Shown: positions 1 to 12,666 of the stretch, in pieces
Numbering within the stretch: position 1 is the stretch's first letter
Layout of the letters: the number at the start of each line of letters is the position of its first letter
NCBI GenBank assembly: GCA_030737875.1
Contig: CM060912.1
Location: 203,745,231 to 203,809,230 of the forward strand
Direction of reading: 5' to 3'
Length of the DNA stretch: 64,000 nt
Origin: Allium sativum
Taxonomy: Eukaryota; Streptophyta; Magnoliopsida; Asparagales; Amaryllidaceae
Position numbers and translations under genes: made by a program
Notes under the pieces: generated by a model
The model's database searches: none
What the model was told of the DNA's origin: nothing
Seen by the model: only the letters and a program-made list of their open reading frames with translations

Positions 1-1272
1 CCTCGACTACCGAACTCGAACATCATCCAAGACCCTCCTACTTTGCCAAGATCTCGAACCCTAGGCTGACGCGGTTGCAGATGTCCAGCTTCAGAGCAGC
101 GATTGAACATCATAAAACTGACAACAAAATGAAGTGAAAGGTGTAGGGATTCCATTTAGTTGTTTTGAAGATTTATAGGAATTTATATGATTTCTTTTGA
201 TTTTACAAAATGAAATGATTTTTCTGTGTGAAGGAAAGTAAATGTGGCGGAATGTTCATTTGACTTTGAGGAAGAATAGCTTAGGGTTTACGAGGAAGTT
301 GTATATATATAGGTGATTTTCTTTCTTGATCGAAAGGATGATAACATCCCACGTTTCCATCTTTTAGTTTGTGGTTGAAAAGAAATGGAGACGTTATCTC
401 TGTTTTTGACCGGAGAAACGATTTTTAGGTTAAGGGATAGGCACGTGTTAGGTTTAAATTGTTTAAGAAAATATTCGTATCCTTTTCGTAAACTCCACTC
501 AAGTACGAACTGCAACAGACATAATTAAAACTACCATTGTGACTAGCAAAGCACCACGATCCCAAAAATGTAATAATACAGGTAGATGAACTCATATTGT
601 GAAACCCCGAAATGTCGATATAGGGTGCCAAATACTCCAAATACAAAGTTGCTTATTAAATTAATTAAAAAGTTCAATAAAATTCTAAAAATTAAATTAT
701 CCGTATGTCTTAAAAGAACCTTGTTCAAATTTGAATCCGATCTCTAGTTATATCGAATAAACTGTTACGGTCGATAATCATTCTATAGCGACTTTTCTGA
801 AATTTGATTTGGACATATCTCAAAATCTACATGACGAAATCTCATTTTTTTTCCTCTTCCACTAGAAAGATATACTCTACCAGCTCCTAACGTTTCTTGT
901 TTCACAGAAATCCGGCTTAAAACGAATCCTGTACATTCAGTTGAAGTTCGAGTTGTCAATTTACGAACTGCAGCGCCATTTCGAGCTCGATTTTAATTAT
1001 AATATAATTATACGTTCAAACTGTCGTTCAAATAATATATTCGTTATTCTAATTCAATTCTCAACTGAATTATATATTTTGAATTGCCCAGTTCACACCA
1101 TATCGCCATTTCCGCCAATTTTGATTATTTCAAAGTTAATTATATTATTTAATTTATTATTTTAATTAAATATTCACCATTATTAAATTCCTCGACCATA
1201 AAATTCACTATATCACCATTGATATAATTAAATAAATTAATTATAACACCTCTGCCAATGCGGGTCATTACA
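1..1272 (-). mobile_element. Element D, 3' LTR (cut by the window edge)
   Basis: These bases match 8433-9704 almost base for base, in the same orientation. Read on the minus strand the LTR opens with TGTAATGACCCGCATTGGC, directly after a purine-rich tract, so this is the U3 end of the downstream LTR of a minus-strand element. Only the first 1.27 kb of an LTR of about 5.2 kb is inside the window. It includes a TATA-like run near 302-312 followed on the minus strand by AAACCCTAAGC. The short reading frames inside it also occur in the other LTR and resemble no protein. Confidence 0.9.
302..312 (-). promoter_or_regulatory. TATA-like promoter element in D 3' LTR
   Basis: On the minus strand a TATATATATAC run is followed about 20-30 bases downstream by AAACCCTAAGC, a sequence common around plant transcription starts. 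The same arrangement is kept in the other LTR at 8734-8744. The role is inferred. Confidence 0.45.
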
Positions 1273-1285
1273 ATCTTCCCCACTT
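1273..1285 (-). other. Polypurine tract of element D
   Basis: The minus strand reads AAGTGGGGAAGAT directly before the LTR start. A GAGGACGAAAT stretch lies a little upstream, the arrangement also seen before the 3' LTRs of B and C. This is the usual plus-strand primer site of gypsy-type elements and fixes the orientation of D. Confidence 0.8.
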
Positions 1286-1532
1286 AATATAATTTCGTCC
1301 TCGAAATTGCTAAAAGGTAGAGAACGACCCTATCGACTGGTTAGAACATATTTGTTCACTTCTTAACTTCAGTTTCAACTGAACCAATTTAATTTCAATT
1401 AAAAATTAATTAATTCTTATTATCGAAAAATTTCAAAAATCCTGAAAATTTTCTAACGCCTTAACTCTTCGAAAAATTTCGCCAGCACCTCCTTTGTACT
1501 GGTCAATCGGTCAAACTCCCACTGGCCTCTCT

Positions 1533-1597
1533 GGGCCATCTCCATCCCAAAAGAAAATCAAACAGCCAAGCGGCTTGCCAATTCGGCTCATAAATCT
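1533..1597 (-). repeat. Conserved pre-PPT block, D copy 1
   Basis: On the minus strand it contains GGCAAGCCGCTTGGC and ends at a GGCC. Similar blocks occur at 2746-2810 (D), 18601-18666 (B) and 33291-33354 (C). It lies about 260 bases from the 3' LTR. Function unknown; a cis-acting signal is inferred. Confidence 0.7.
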
Positions 1598-2039
1598 TAT
1601 ATCCAATAGAAATATAACTTGTACCTTTTGACGGTATATCATTATATCCTTTCCACCTGTTATCAATTCAGCAGATACAAGGGTCATCCCAATCAAATTC
1701 CAATCTGCTTTTATCCACAACACACCCATTCACTTACATCCGAGCCAAATATCATTTCAACTCGAGTTTCTTCTCGATTCCCAACTCTTAACTTGATTAT
1801 CACATTACACTTCAAATTTGAATCTCACAATCCAATTTGTCTTGATATCATTCTAATTCAATCTCAGTTACCACTTTACTTTAATTCAAATTTGCTTTCA
1901 CAAATTTCTGTTAAATTTGTTTTAATTCAAACAGTCTTTCCCTGGGAGTTTTCAAACAGTTTACTCTTTTCACAAATCAAATTTTCCTTTTGAACATGTC
2001 ACTGAGCCCTTAATTAATATTCCATTAGTTAAATCACTT

Positions 2040-2640
2040 CTCTATTTCTTTATCAATATTTGTTAACCAAATATTTTCAATAACCATATTGGCCCTTTTT
2101 TTTTATTTGGAAAACATTTCCGAATATCGCCTTCCTTTATTTTCTAAACTTTAGAAAATATATGCTACTTATAATTGGAAAATATTCCAATTACTTATCT
2201 CTTTTCCGATCTCGTTTATTTCTATACTTAGAAATATTTATTATTTTATTTCCAAGCTTACACTTATTTGGGTTAAAACGGATGTTGTGTAAAACATCGT
2301 TACGACAACCCAAATACTATATTCAACTAACTCTTATTCAACATTGATCTTCGAGCCTGAAATCTTACTATTTATTTGTTAATAATGAAATCAATCAAGT
2401 TGGGGTATAACTACCTCTCAGACCTTGACTGAATAACATTTATAACGTCAAAACAGATACGACTACTTACTCGAATAATCAATACCATACAACTACTTAT
2501 TCACGTTTAAACACGTATACGCTTCCTCTTTCTATTCTTACTAGATTTTATTCTTAGTCTTCCTTTTTAATTATACTATTCTATTTCTAAGTTCGTTTCC
2601 TTATCGACTTCTATATATATATCGATACGTTGATTTCTAA
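2040..2640 (-). repeat. LTR-derived segment inside D's internal region
   Basis: The stretch shares phrases with about 5985-6400 of D's own LTR in the same orientation, including GGAAAACATTTCC-like runs and, near 2390-2440, CAATCAAGTTGGGGTA followed by ACTACCTCTCAGACCTT. It lies between the two copies of the pre-PPT block, so an extra LTR-plus-interior piece appears to have been spliced in. The boundaries are approximate. Confidence 0.6.
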
Positions 2641-2745
2641 CTATCAAATTATCTTAAAAATATTCTAACTCCTTAAATTCCTGGAAAAATTCGCCATAAC
2701 CTCCTTTGTACTGGGAGCATCGAGAAATTTCAAATAGCCTCCCAT

Positions 2746-2810
2746 GGCCCTCACCAATCCAAAAGAAAAAGAAAAAGCCAAGCGGCTAGCCGATACGGCG
2801 CATAAAATTC
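2746..2810 (-). repeat. Conserved pre-PPT block, D copy 2
   Basis: On the minus strand this copy has CGGCTAGCCGCTTGGC followed by a long CTTTTTCTTTTGGATTG run. It is closer to the block of element B (18601-18666) than to its sister copy at 1533-1597. Confidence 0.7.
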
Positions 2811-4482
2811 ATATATGAATTAAATACATACCTTTTGTCGAGTAATCTATTTATAACTCTTGCATTATCCTTATCCATACCTATCTCATGTATATCCATA
2901 CATTTCTAATTCATTCCAACTTAATCCAATCGTTTTAACTTATTTCGTTAAGTGATTTTCAAATTATTGGTTTGCCCATTTCACCTTCATATTTGAGTAT
3001 AACATGTTCAAATATATTTTAACTTGTTTATCAACTAATTGAATTCCTTTTCAGTTTTATTTGAATTTCCTATATTCAAATTCCATTTCAATTCTCTTAT
3101 TCAAATTCTATACTTGAATTTCATTTCAATTCTATTTGAATCTTCTATATTCAAATTTCATTTTCACTTTCGATATTCAAATCCTATATTTGAATTCCTT
3201 TATATTTTCTATATTCAAATTCTATATTTGAATTTCATTTGAATTTCTATATTCAAACTCCATTATTACTCTATATGAATTCTATATTCAATTTTCCATT
3301 ATTTAAATCTTCTTTATTCAAATCTCATTTGAATTTCTATATTCAAATCCTATGTTTGAACTTCCTTTATTCAAATTCCTTTTCAAACTTTCTTTATTCA
3401 TTCTTTACATAAGTCTCGATTTCAATTTCTTTTGAAATCGGTGTTTCTACCTTTTGAAAATAGATTTCCCTTTCAATTTCACACTTGTATTTTTATTTCT
3501 GAATTATCCAATGATAATTCTTTCCACTTCATTTATAAACTTCGTTTATAAAAGAACTATTTATAAACTTCGTTTATAAAGGAACTTCTTGTTTTATTTC
3601 TTTTAAAACAAGTTAATATTTCAAATCTATTTAAAATTTCAAATTCTATTATTCAAATTCTATATTCAAATCTATTTGAATTCTCTATATTCAAATTCTA
3701 TATTTGATTTTCCATTTTGAAATTCAACACAACTTGTCTTTCCCAAACAAATTCAAAACAGTATCACTGGTAGTAATTCGTCACTTACAACTCGAAAATG
3801 AATACTGATGATGCAGCTGTCATCATCAGAATCTATTTTCCAGCGATCAAAGTGAGTTCAATACTATAAAACCATTTTTAAACATTTCCACTTTGAAATT
3901 CATTTTAAAATATAATTCACACTGCTTGTAAAACAATTTAAAATCTCCCAGGATCTTAAATTTTCCTTATTTTTAATCCAAATCTATTTACAAACACTTA
4001 TCCAATTTTCCAGAGTTTGAAATTTCAATCTTGATTTAATTTCAGATTAAATTCATTTCAATTTCATATATTTCACTTATATGAATTCTGATTGGTTATT
4101 TACATAACCGTTCAATTTATAATCTTACTCGATTATAATATCAACCAATATATCCACTATATATTCATTCCAATATATATATATCATCTTTATATCAAAA
4201 TATAATTTGGGTAAAATTATTCTGTTTACCCTTTTTTCAAAACATACCATGACGGTTCATCGTATTCGAGTGTTTACAAAATCCCTACCGATACAGTGGA
4301 TCAAACTGATCGACCAGAACACATAACCGACTCAACCAATGAATCTCCACCATATAAAACAATTTTTATATCAATAACAAATACGCTCACTCGTATATAT
4401 ACACTCAATCTCAGTCTAGGGTATTACTAACCCTATCTCTACCGAGTCACGCCACAGAGCCAAGGTAATTCACTTAACTTAA

Positions 4483-4494
4483 GCTCTGATACCA
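4483..4494 (-). other. Primer-binding site of element D
   Basis: The minus strand reads TGGTATCAGAGC two bases after the LTR end. It matches the complement of the 3' end of plant initiator tRNA-Met at every base. Confidence 0.9.
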
Positions 4495-4521
4495 ACTGTA
4501 ACGACCCGGATTTTGAGCGAC

Positions 4522-4558
4522 TTTGGTTATCGACATAAGCTCGATGTCGATAACCAAA
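4522..4558. other. Perfect 15-bp hairpin at the 3' end of D's LTR
   Basis: Arm TTTGGTTATCGACAT (4522-4536), loop of seven (4537-4543), and arm ATGTCGATAACCAAA (4544-4558). It lies within 65 bases of the primer site. I do not see an equivalent at the same place in C. Confidence 0.8.
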
Positions 4559-4910
4559 ACATCGAAAAATCCTGGTAATTAGTGAAAGAAATTAGAGGGT
4601 GAGGAAAGATAAGATACAAACTTAGAATAGAAGAAGAAGAAGAACACAACATCAGAGTAACACTAATCTCACAGCGGAACGAATAACATATAATATATGT
4701 AACATAACTTTGAAATATACATCTGTATTTGAATATACATCATTATCAAAGTACAGCACTTACAACACAGCGGAAATAACTATAGTTATATGATCCTGAA
4801 GCGTCCTGCTCCAGCTCTTCAACTATATCTGTAAAATCCCGACTACTTGACTGCCCATACAAATTTAGGCACCCAAGAGTTTAGGGAAAACAACAAAATA
4901 AACTCCGGGT

Positions 4911-4924
4911 CAGTCATGGGACTG
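4911..4924 (-). other. Conserved LTR hairpin, D copy
   Basis: On the minus strand: CAGTC, loop CCAT, GACTG, followed by ACCC and preceded by CTCACAC. It is 414 bases from the LTR 3' end. Counterparts occur in A, B, C and E at nearly the same distance. Confidence 0.75.
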
Positions 4925-6349
4925 GTGTGAGTAAAACAGTTTAAAATAGTTCAAGCAGGTAATCAATATCTCATAAGACCACGCCGTATAACGGAACGGG
5001 TTTTTACCTTATGAGAATCCAAATTAGCTTTATATCAAAAACATTTTTGATATTATAATAATGTCTATCAACCACAATATAATAATCATCTAGCAGAAAC
5101 GCTTTCATCTCACGTTCTACATATATGGTATACAATCTAAACCGCAAGCACGTATTGGGTAATGGAATTCCAACTATGACAAGGTATGGAACCACCTTTC
5201 GCTAGTGTACCTCTAGAGAGGAATACACTGGGTTCAACAAGAACATCTTGCAACCCGGCCACACATGACCGACCACTCATTTCGCTTGAGCGTATCGAAT
5301 GTATATCACCAACGGTTGGGATCAGCAACCGTTTCCCGAATGGGACAGCATCAACAATAGATTTTTAGAAGTAAATGAAACTCTAGATCAGGTGATTATA
5401 CACCCTACTTCGGTGCGACCGACTTAGCCATGCTGCCTGCCCGATTTCTGTCATTTACCGGATGATGAGGCTAGAAGCTACGCTTTATCATCATACCAGA
5501 TTCACTTTGAATGCCACATCGTCAAATCCATCAAATCACCGATTGACGTCCTCAACCATACATTATGTGTTAGCTAAGAGAAGTCTCCTTCTCCGCTTCC
5601 ACTCTTGGTACAGTTGGATAAATCAATATACGTGATCGCTTGGAAATACTCTGTCAGACATCCGTCCATACAAGTCATCCAGGAACAGGATGAACCGAAG
5701 GCACTATTCTGTAAACAGGATAGCCCTTGCATAACCCCGTCTTCAATTTCCTTTGGCATATATGACTCGCAACGCTTACGCCAATACAGAGTGGTTCTTT
5801 GGATAATAATCTAACTGGTCTCTCCATATTAACAACGTTAAAATGGTCAAAAACTTCGATAGTCTGTGATTTAACTATCGAAGAAAAACAGGTGTGCAAA
5901 CAACGATATTATTTCCAAATGGAAATTTATATCAATCAAACATCATTCAACATTTATCTCTTTATTTCATTAATTTACTTATCTCCTGTTTCCCTATGTT
6001 TAATATTCCTTATTTTCTAAATTGGGAAAATATACGTTATTAACAATGGAAAACATTTCTATTTCTTGTTTTCTTTATTAGATAACATTTCTGGTTTCTT
6101 CTTTGGAAAACATTTCCAAAGCTTCTTCATTGGACTTAGGCAGATGTTTAAACAAACCATCGCGATGCCAACACAAACCATTTCCTTTACTGCCGAACCT
6201 TAACTATTCCTTAGTTAAAAACGAAGCCAATCAAGTTGGGGTAGAACTACCTCTCAGACCTTAACTAAACAACATTTCTAACTTTGAAATAGGCAAAGTT
6301 CACTTTATATCCCTTTTACTAACTTCCTTACTTAACCCTCTTCGAATAG

Positions 6350-6972
6350 CTATATTCGATTGACTCTTTTCACTTAACTCTATTCGATTTACCCTTATCA
6401 ATTAACTCTATTGGACTAACACTATTGGATTAACTCTATTTGACTAACGCTATTGATTTACTCATTTCACTTAACTCCTTTCGAATAAAATATATTCGAT
6501 AACTCCTTTTTCTTTCTTCGAATAAACTATATTCGATTAACTCCTTTTTCTTTCTTCGAATAAACTATATTCGATTAACTCCTTTTAACTTTATTCTCTA
6601 ATCGATTAACTAACATCGATTAACTCCTTTTACTTTATTCTCTAATCGATTAACTAACATCGATTAACTCCTTTTACTTTATTCTCTAATCGATTAACTA
6701 ACATCGATTAACTCCTTTTACTTTAACTCTAATCGATTAAATCCTTTTACTTTATTCTCTAATCGATTTAACTAACATCGATTAACTCCTTTTACTTTAA
6801 CTCTAATCAATTAACAAACATCGATTAACTCCTTTTACTTTATTCTCTAATCGATTAACTAACATCGATTAACTCCTTTTACTTTAGCTCTAATCGATTA
6901 ACTAACATCGATTAACTCCTTTTACTTTATTCTCTAATCGATTTAACTAACATCGATTAACTCCTTTTCGAA
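6350..6972. repeat. Minisatellite in D's LTR
   Basis: From about 6579 there are about nine copies of a 44-bp unit built around AACTCCTTTTACTTTATTCT and CTAATCGATT. Before them are two copies of a 38-bp relative containing TTCGAATAAACTATATTCGA. Units differ by small indels. Element C has a related but distinct array at the equivalent LTR position. Confidence 0.85.
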
Positions 6973-7518
6973 TAAACTATTCATTTATAAAGATTTACTT
7001 TTAGTAATGGTTCTTCACTTTACAAATGATTTCCTTTTATTCTAACTTATCCTTTGATTTTATAAATATTTCTTTATAAAAATTCTTTTCCTTTTCTATA
7101 TAAAATCCACTGATTTTATATAAATAACTCATTTAAAAAAAAAATACTTTTTGAAAATCCCCTTCCCCATATCCAGTATTTCTTATGGTATTTAACATAC
7201 CATATAACAACGATAAATATCGTCCAAACACCCATAATCAACAACAGATTATATATCACATCATATATCACAATATATGAATCACAGTAAAATAAATGTA
7301 GAGGAATCCAGTCCAACTTGTTTCCCTGCATCACAGATGTTAAAACAATATAGATAACATCACTTTCAGTTCCATATGATATATTCTGTTAAACAGAATC
7401 AATATAGAAAATTTAACTAACTGACTAGCAGTTCAATCAAACAATCAACACACAGTCAATCAGCCAATATCTAACAGTTCTAAAAATACAACATAAAATT
7501 ATAAACTGTTCAGAGTTA

Positions 7519-7561
7519 GTGAGATTTACTCACATTGTCAGTAATCGTTAAATAACGATAA
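7519..7561 (-). other. Double hairpin in D's LTR
   Basis: On the minus strand an imperfect palindrome around TCGTTATTTAACGA (7542-7561) is followed by GTGAG, loop TAAAT, CTCAC (7519-7533). The same pair in the same order occurs in both LTRs of C (28049-28092 and 35552-35595). Confidence 0.65.
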
Positions 7562-8733
7562 CGGTATTGATTTCATGTTGGACGCTTTATCCCACCATAA
7601 ATCATACCGAGCTCCAATCACTTCAGACTAGAACCATCGTGTAGTTTGCGATCACCTGATTCCAATGGACCCATTTCAGTTAGGCTCACATCCATTTAAC
7701 CCGACAAGTACCGTATAACACCTTCTTCTCAATTTAAACTCCCGTGCCCTTCTTCGTATGTATGTAAATGCTGCCCCTTTGTTCCGAGAAGAAGGCATCA
7801 CGGTCCTTTAAAACTCCTTACCCTTCGTTTTAATATATCCGTCCCACCCACTTCATAATTTCTTTTTTTTTTTCCTTCCCTTATAAAATTGTGCTCATCG
7901 AACAGGCCCAATACCCAAACGTATACACCCAGACCCGCACATCTATCCTTTTCTCCACCTTTTCTATATTATGTATTCCAACTCCAGACAAACAAACCCA
8001 CATTTCAGCCATGACCGTGCTCCTCTCGTTCCCAGCATTCAAAGAAAAGGACCCCTGCTCCAAAACGTCCAGCTCCAAAACTCCCGCTTATACAAAAAGG
8101 TCTGCACCTTCATTTGTAATCTGCAGCCTTCGTTTACTTAATACGTTCACTTCCCCAAATAATATCCGCTCAAACGCCTTCATTTTTTTCCCAAACACAC
8201 AAGCTTCAGCAAAATCTTCTCCTTCCAGTCAGAACGCACGCTTCACATTCCCCTTCCACCCTTCACGCCAAACTCCCCGTTCCTCAACAAAACATTTCGC
8301 AAAAACGTGAGTATTACTGCCATCATCCTCTTCTGTTTCAAACAAAAATCCACCCTACTACTTCTCCTTCCTAGCACCGAAATCTCAAGCTCGAGACACC
8401 CCATCAATCTCGCGCCATTTGCCATCCCCGCAACCTCGACTACCGAACTCGAACATCATCCAAGACCCTCCGACTTTGCCAAGATCTCGAACCCTAGGCT
8501 GACGCGGTTGCAAATGTCCAGCTTCAGAGCAGCGATTGAACATCATAAAACTGACAGCAAAATGAAGTGAAAGGTGTAGGGATTCCATTTAGTTGTTTTG
8601 AAGATTTATAGGAATTTATATGATTTCTTTTGATTTTACAAAATGAAATGATTTTTCCGTGTGAAGGAAAGTGAATGTGGCGGAATGTTCATTTGACTTT
8701 GAGGAAGAATAGCTTAGGGTTTACGAGGATGTT

Positions 8734-8744
8734 GTATATATATA
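8734..8744 (-). promoter_or_regulatory. TATA-like promoter element in D 5' LTR
   Basis: The minus strand has TATATATATAC with AAACCCTAAGC about 20-30 bases downstream. A start there would leave about 1 kb of U3 and place about 4.2 kb of LTR on the transcript before the primer site. Inferred from sequence pattern only. Confidence 0.5.
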
Positions 8745-11704
8745 GGTGATTTTCTTTCTTGATCGAAAGGATGATAACATCCCACGTTTCCATATTTTAG
8801 TTTGTGGTTGAAAAGAAATGGAGACGTTATCTCTGTTTTTGACCGGAGAAACGATTTTTAGGTTAAGGGATAGGCACGTGTTAGGTTTAAATTGTTTAAG
8901 AAAATATTCGTATCCATTTCGTAAACTCCACTCAAGTACGAACTGCAACAGACAGAATTAAAACTACTATTGTGACTAGCAAAGCACCACGATCCCAAAA
9001 ATGTAATAATACAGGTAGATGAACTCATATTGTGAAACCTCGAAATGTCGATACAGGGTGCCAAATACTCCAAATACAAAGTTGCTTATTAAATTAATTA
9101 AAAAGTTCGATAAAATTCTAAAAATTAAATTATCGATATGTCTTAAAAGAACCTTGTTCAAATTTAAATCCGATCTCCACTTATATCGAATAAACTGTTA
9201 CGGTCGATAACGATTCTATAGCGACTTTTCTGAAATTTGATTTGGACATATCTCAAAATCTACATGAAGAAATCTCGTTTTTTTTCTCTTCCACTAGAAA
9301 GATATACTCCACCAGCTCCTAACGTTTCTTGTTTCACAGAAATCCGGCTTAAAACGAATCCTGTACATTCAGTTGAAGTTCGAGTTGTCAATTTACGAAC
9401 TACAGCGCCATTTCGAGCTCGATTTTAATTATAATATAATTATACGTTCAAACCGTCGTTCAAATAATGTATTCGTTATTCTAATTCAATTCTCAACTGA
9501 ATTATATATTTTGAATTGCCCAGTTCACACCATATCACCATTTCCGCCAATTCTGATTATTTCAGAATTAAATATATTATTTAATTTATTATTTTAATTA
9601 AATATTCACCATTATTAAATTCCTCGACCATAAAATTCACTATATCACCATTGATATAGTTAAATAAATTAATTATAACACCTCTGCCAATGCGGGACAT
9701 TACATATATAAAGTAATTTTTTATAAAAATCTTTTGAGATATTATATATTATCTTTTCATTATGCGATTATGATGTTATGGTTCTCTTCTTTCTTGTTAT
9801 TTTTTAACCCTACTATTGGGTTCTTAGTATGTGAATATTGTAGATGTATTAGTGTTAACATCCAAAGGTCAAATTGGCGTATTGTTACACAAGAAAGATT
9901 CCCATTATGTCTTAATACCTCTTATTAGGAATTGAAGTAGACCTAACGACCATTTACCACTTCAAATCCGAGCTAACTCTCGATATATTTTCCCCACCCT
10001 ATACTTGAACGTATATCCCTTATGGCTTGTCCAACAACAATAGTTGGTATACACAACTTTTGGTAACCATTTGTAGTGGGCAGACTTCTATTGTGTAACT
10101 CTACTAGCCTTGCATTCTACTTATACAAAACTAAGTCACTTATAGTTACTCTAAATATTGGACTAAGCCCACTAATTCACAACCATCACTTACATACTCT
10201 TGAGGCCAAACGATTTGACTATAAAAGTTAACCCCCTTAATTTTATTATTCATCTATGTTCACTTATTTACTTATCATTACTCCTTATCAATAGAGCTTA
10301 TTGCTTTTATTCTTCTCTTGAATCCATCTATTAATGACATTTTTTTCATGCCTATTCAATTTCTATTATGATTACCATGTTAAGTCTCGTTAATTGATTG
10401 CTTAAATGGTTTACTATCCATAATCTCCTTAATTAAATTGCTTTGCTTGTTTACTACCCATGCTAACTTATTATACTAGCTTTTTTCTTTCTCCTTAATT
10501 TATTAACTTGTTCGCATTTAGCATTTTATTTATAATTAATTAGATAATGGACATTTATTTATTTAAGTACTCGGATTTATACTTTCCTTCATCTATTTAA
10601 TTATTAAATGGAATTATTTATATTTCTATTTATAATTTTTTAACTTCTTCACTTAGTGATTTCTGGAAATACACTTATAACTAAATATTTAATTATACAT
10701 TTTAAAACGTTGGACTTGTATCTTTCCCAAAAAGGAAATATTTAGTTGTCCCTTCCCATAAACTACAAAAGTGAATTTGTATTGCATTTGCAATTACAAT
10801 GAATTATATTTTCAATTGAAATAGTTAATGCACACTATGGAAAAAAATCCTCATTTTACACATCTCTTTCATTTGGATATATGAATTCCTTGTTATTTTG
10901 AATGACACACCTTTCACATATAAATATGGTTTGAGAAATTTAAGGAATTTCATATAGCAGTCAATTCTTTTTATTGGACTCCTTTTGTTTCAAACAAAAT
11001 ATGTATTAAAAGGGTAAAAAAACCTACTAGAATTATATGTCTAAGAGGAGATTTGAGTTTGAGTGAAATATAGATTATATAATTTAAATTTACCTTTTTT
11101 GCAGAATCATTCACCCCTTATTTTATTTTATTTTTCTGTCTTTCTCAATTGTACACACAATTTCAATAAATTTATGGCAGCAGTAAAGAAGGTAAGACAG
11201 AGATTCACTGCTCAATTCATAAATTATAAGAAGAAAAGTGAGGAGCTAGTCCTGTGTTGTATGCTCTGAAATCAATTATATTCTTTAAATTATTATTTGT
11301 TAAATATGGGCAGTTTAAGCGGAGGTTTACTGTGTCCGCCCTAACTTTGAGTGGTCGACTATTGGAATGTAGCAGTGGACCACAAAAGGTCAACTTATTG
11401 GTCAACATACTATCAACTGATGAAGTCCTGGTATTAATTACAATTTATTTCCATAATTTTGAATCCATTTTTAATTATTTTTGATTCAAATACTCCAAAT
11501 TCTTATAACTTCTTCATTTTAACAGTTGCGACAAAATCTTATATATGAAAGTTGATCAGAAAAGCATCGCAAATGCAATTGTGCATGTTTCATGATTAAA
11601 CTCTAATGTTTGCTTAAATTACATTTCTAAGATTTAATAATTATTTATTAATTTTATTTAATTAGTTATTGTTTATTTTACAATGTGCTATAATCGTTTC
11701 CATT

Positions 11705-11855
11705 CGCTAAGACATACAATAGCTTCCCTCAACTTAAACACATGATAGTTACCTTCCAATCTATGATGTGATGGCTACCTTCAACTTTTATATGTGATAG
11801 CTTTCTTCAACTTAAGAAAGCAATAACTTCCTTCAACAAAGACATGCAGTAATAT
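11705..11855. repeat. Degenerate tandem repeat
   Basis: About four diverged units of roughly 36-40 bp share the phrase ATAGCTTNCTTCAACTTAA with a CATGATAG/ATGTGATAG lead. No function suggested. Confidence 0.5.
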
Positions 11856-11999
11856 TTATTTAAAACTAGTAACGACCTTAGACCTTTGGTAGCATTCCCT
11901 TTTATACATTTGAGGAAATACTTAATACTAGCTTTATAGTCATGACAAATTTTCTAATGATCCGTTATATCAACACATTTTGTAACTTTATAGTTCATG

Positions 12000-12195
12000 T
12001 TTGTACATATACATACATACATATATATATATGTATGTGTGTGCGCTTATATATGCACGCGTACGAGTGTGTGTGTGAATAGACACATGTATATATATAT
12101 ATATACACATACAAACACATAGGCATACATACTTATATGTATATGAGTGTGTACTAACAGTTGATGTGCACATAAATATGCATATATATATTCAC
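12000..12195. repeat. Low-complexity TG/TA/CA-rich tract
   Basis: Alternating purine-pyrimidine runs of ATATAT, GTGTGT and CACATACA. They create a spurious minus-strand frame at 11988-12173. The left end of element A lies just beyond it. Confidence 0.8.
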
Positions 12196-12652
12196 ACATT
12201 TATTCTTTTTGTGACGCCCGCCCCGTACCATTAGACATTTCCCAGAAATGCGTTGTACCAATGTCCAACTAGCATGGGATGATCGTCAAAAGGGTTGAAC
12301 GATAAATCACCAACAACCTGTAGTATATCTCACAGCGCATGGGATAAAATATAATAATAACATAACTTGATATAAAATAGGAAAGACAGCACATAAGCTG
12401 AAAACTAAACCATATCCATCAGAGTAGAGGAATACAAAATATAGCTTTATATCCAATTAATACAACTTCAAAATACTGTCTCTAATAGGAAGTAAAGAAG
12501 TACATCAGCCACAACACAAGGAGAATATATATAGTACGTGGAAGCCTCCTTCTCGTCTCCGGACAGCTACCCGTGCATAACAACATAACCTGCCTCTAGT
12601 CTGCTCATTTAGGAGCACTCATAGTAATAAGAAGAGACATAAAACTCTGGGT

Positions 12653-12666
12653 CAGACAAAAGTCTG
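12653..12666 (-). other. Conserved LTR hairpin, A copy (compensated)
   Basis: The minus strand reads CAGAC, loop TTTT, GTCTG, followed by ACCCAGAGTTT and preceded by CTCACAT. Compared with the CAGTC/GACTG stem of B, C, D and E, both sides of one pair have changed together. It is 443 bases from the LTR 3' end. The copy in the 5' LTR (43109-43122) has lost some pairs. Confidence 0.7.

Larger units (their letters stand above)
1273..4496 (-). mobile_element. Element D internal region, non-coding
   Basis: This is the 3.2 kb between the two LTRs. It is AT-rich, with many TTCAAAT/ATTTGAA-type repeats (3030-3740), and no gag, protease, RT, RNase H or integrase motif is visible in any frame. It is about twice the length of the homologous interior of element C. 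The reason is visible: the block before the polypurine tract occurs twice (1533-1597 and 2746-2810) and a piece resembling LTR sequence lies between them. The part next to the primer site (4260-4496) matches the start of C's interior in reverse complement. I interpret D as a non-autonomous LARD-type element. Confidence 0.8.
4497..9704 (-). mobile_element. Element D, 5' LTR (5,208 bp)
   Basis: The LTR is bounded by TG at 4497 and CA at 9704, with the tRNA-Met primer site on one side and TATAT (9705-9709, a possible half of the target-site duplication) on the other. Its U3 end equals 1-1272. In minus-strand order it holds a GAAATGGCG block (9396-9420), a TATA box (8734-8744), a family-specific stretch (7740-8570), hairpins (7519-7561), a minisatellite (6350-6972) and a CAGTC/GACTG hairpin (4911-4924). 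It is unusually long for a plant LTR, which is typically a few hundred bases to 2 kb. The open frames within it, the longest being 139 codons at 7891-8310 on the plus strand, resemble no protein I know. Confidence 0.9.
9705..12209. other. Unassigned AT-rich DNA between elements D and A
   Basis: There are no LTR pairs or convincing genes. The longest frames (11063-11269 and 11254-11484 plus, 11217-11408 minus) are under 80 codons, overlap each other and resemble no family. It holds a degenerate repeat near 11705-11855 and an alternating purine-pyrimidine tract near 12000-12195. This may be older host or decayed transposon DNA. Confidence 0.6.

Noticed and set aside
7891..8310. 139-codon plus-strand frame in D's LTR
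   Set aside because: Runs antisense to the element, is Ser/Thr/Pro-rich, and has no domain. Its length is plausible by chance in a pyrimidine-rich strand.
11988..12173. Minus-strand frame of 61 codons
   Set aside because: Product of the alternating TA/TG/CA tract.
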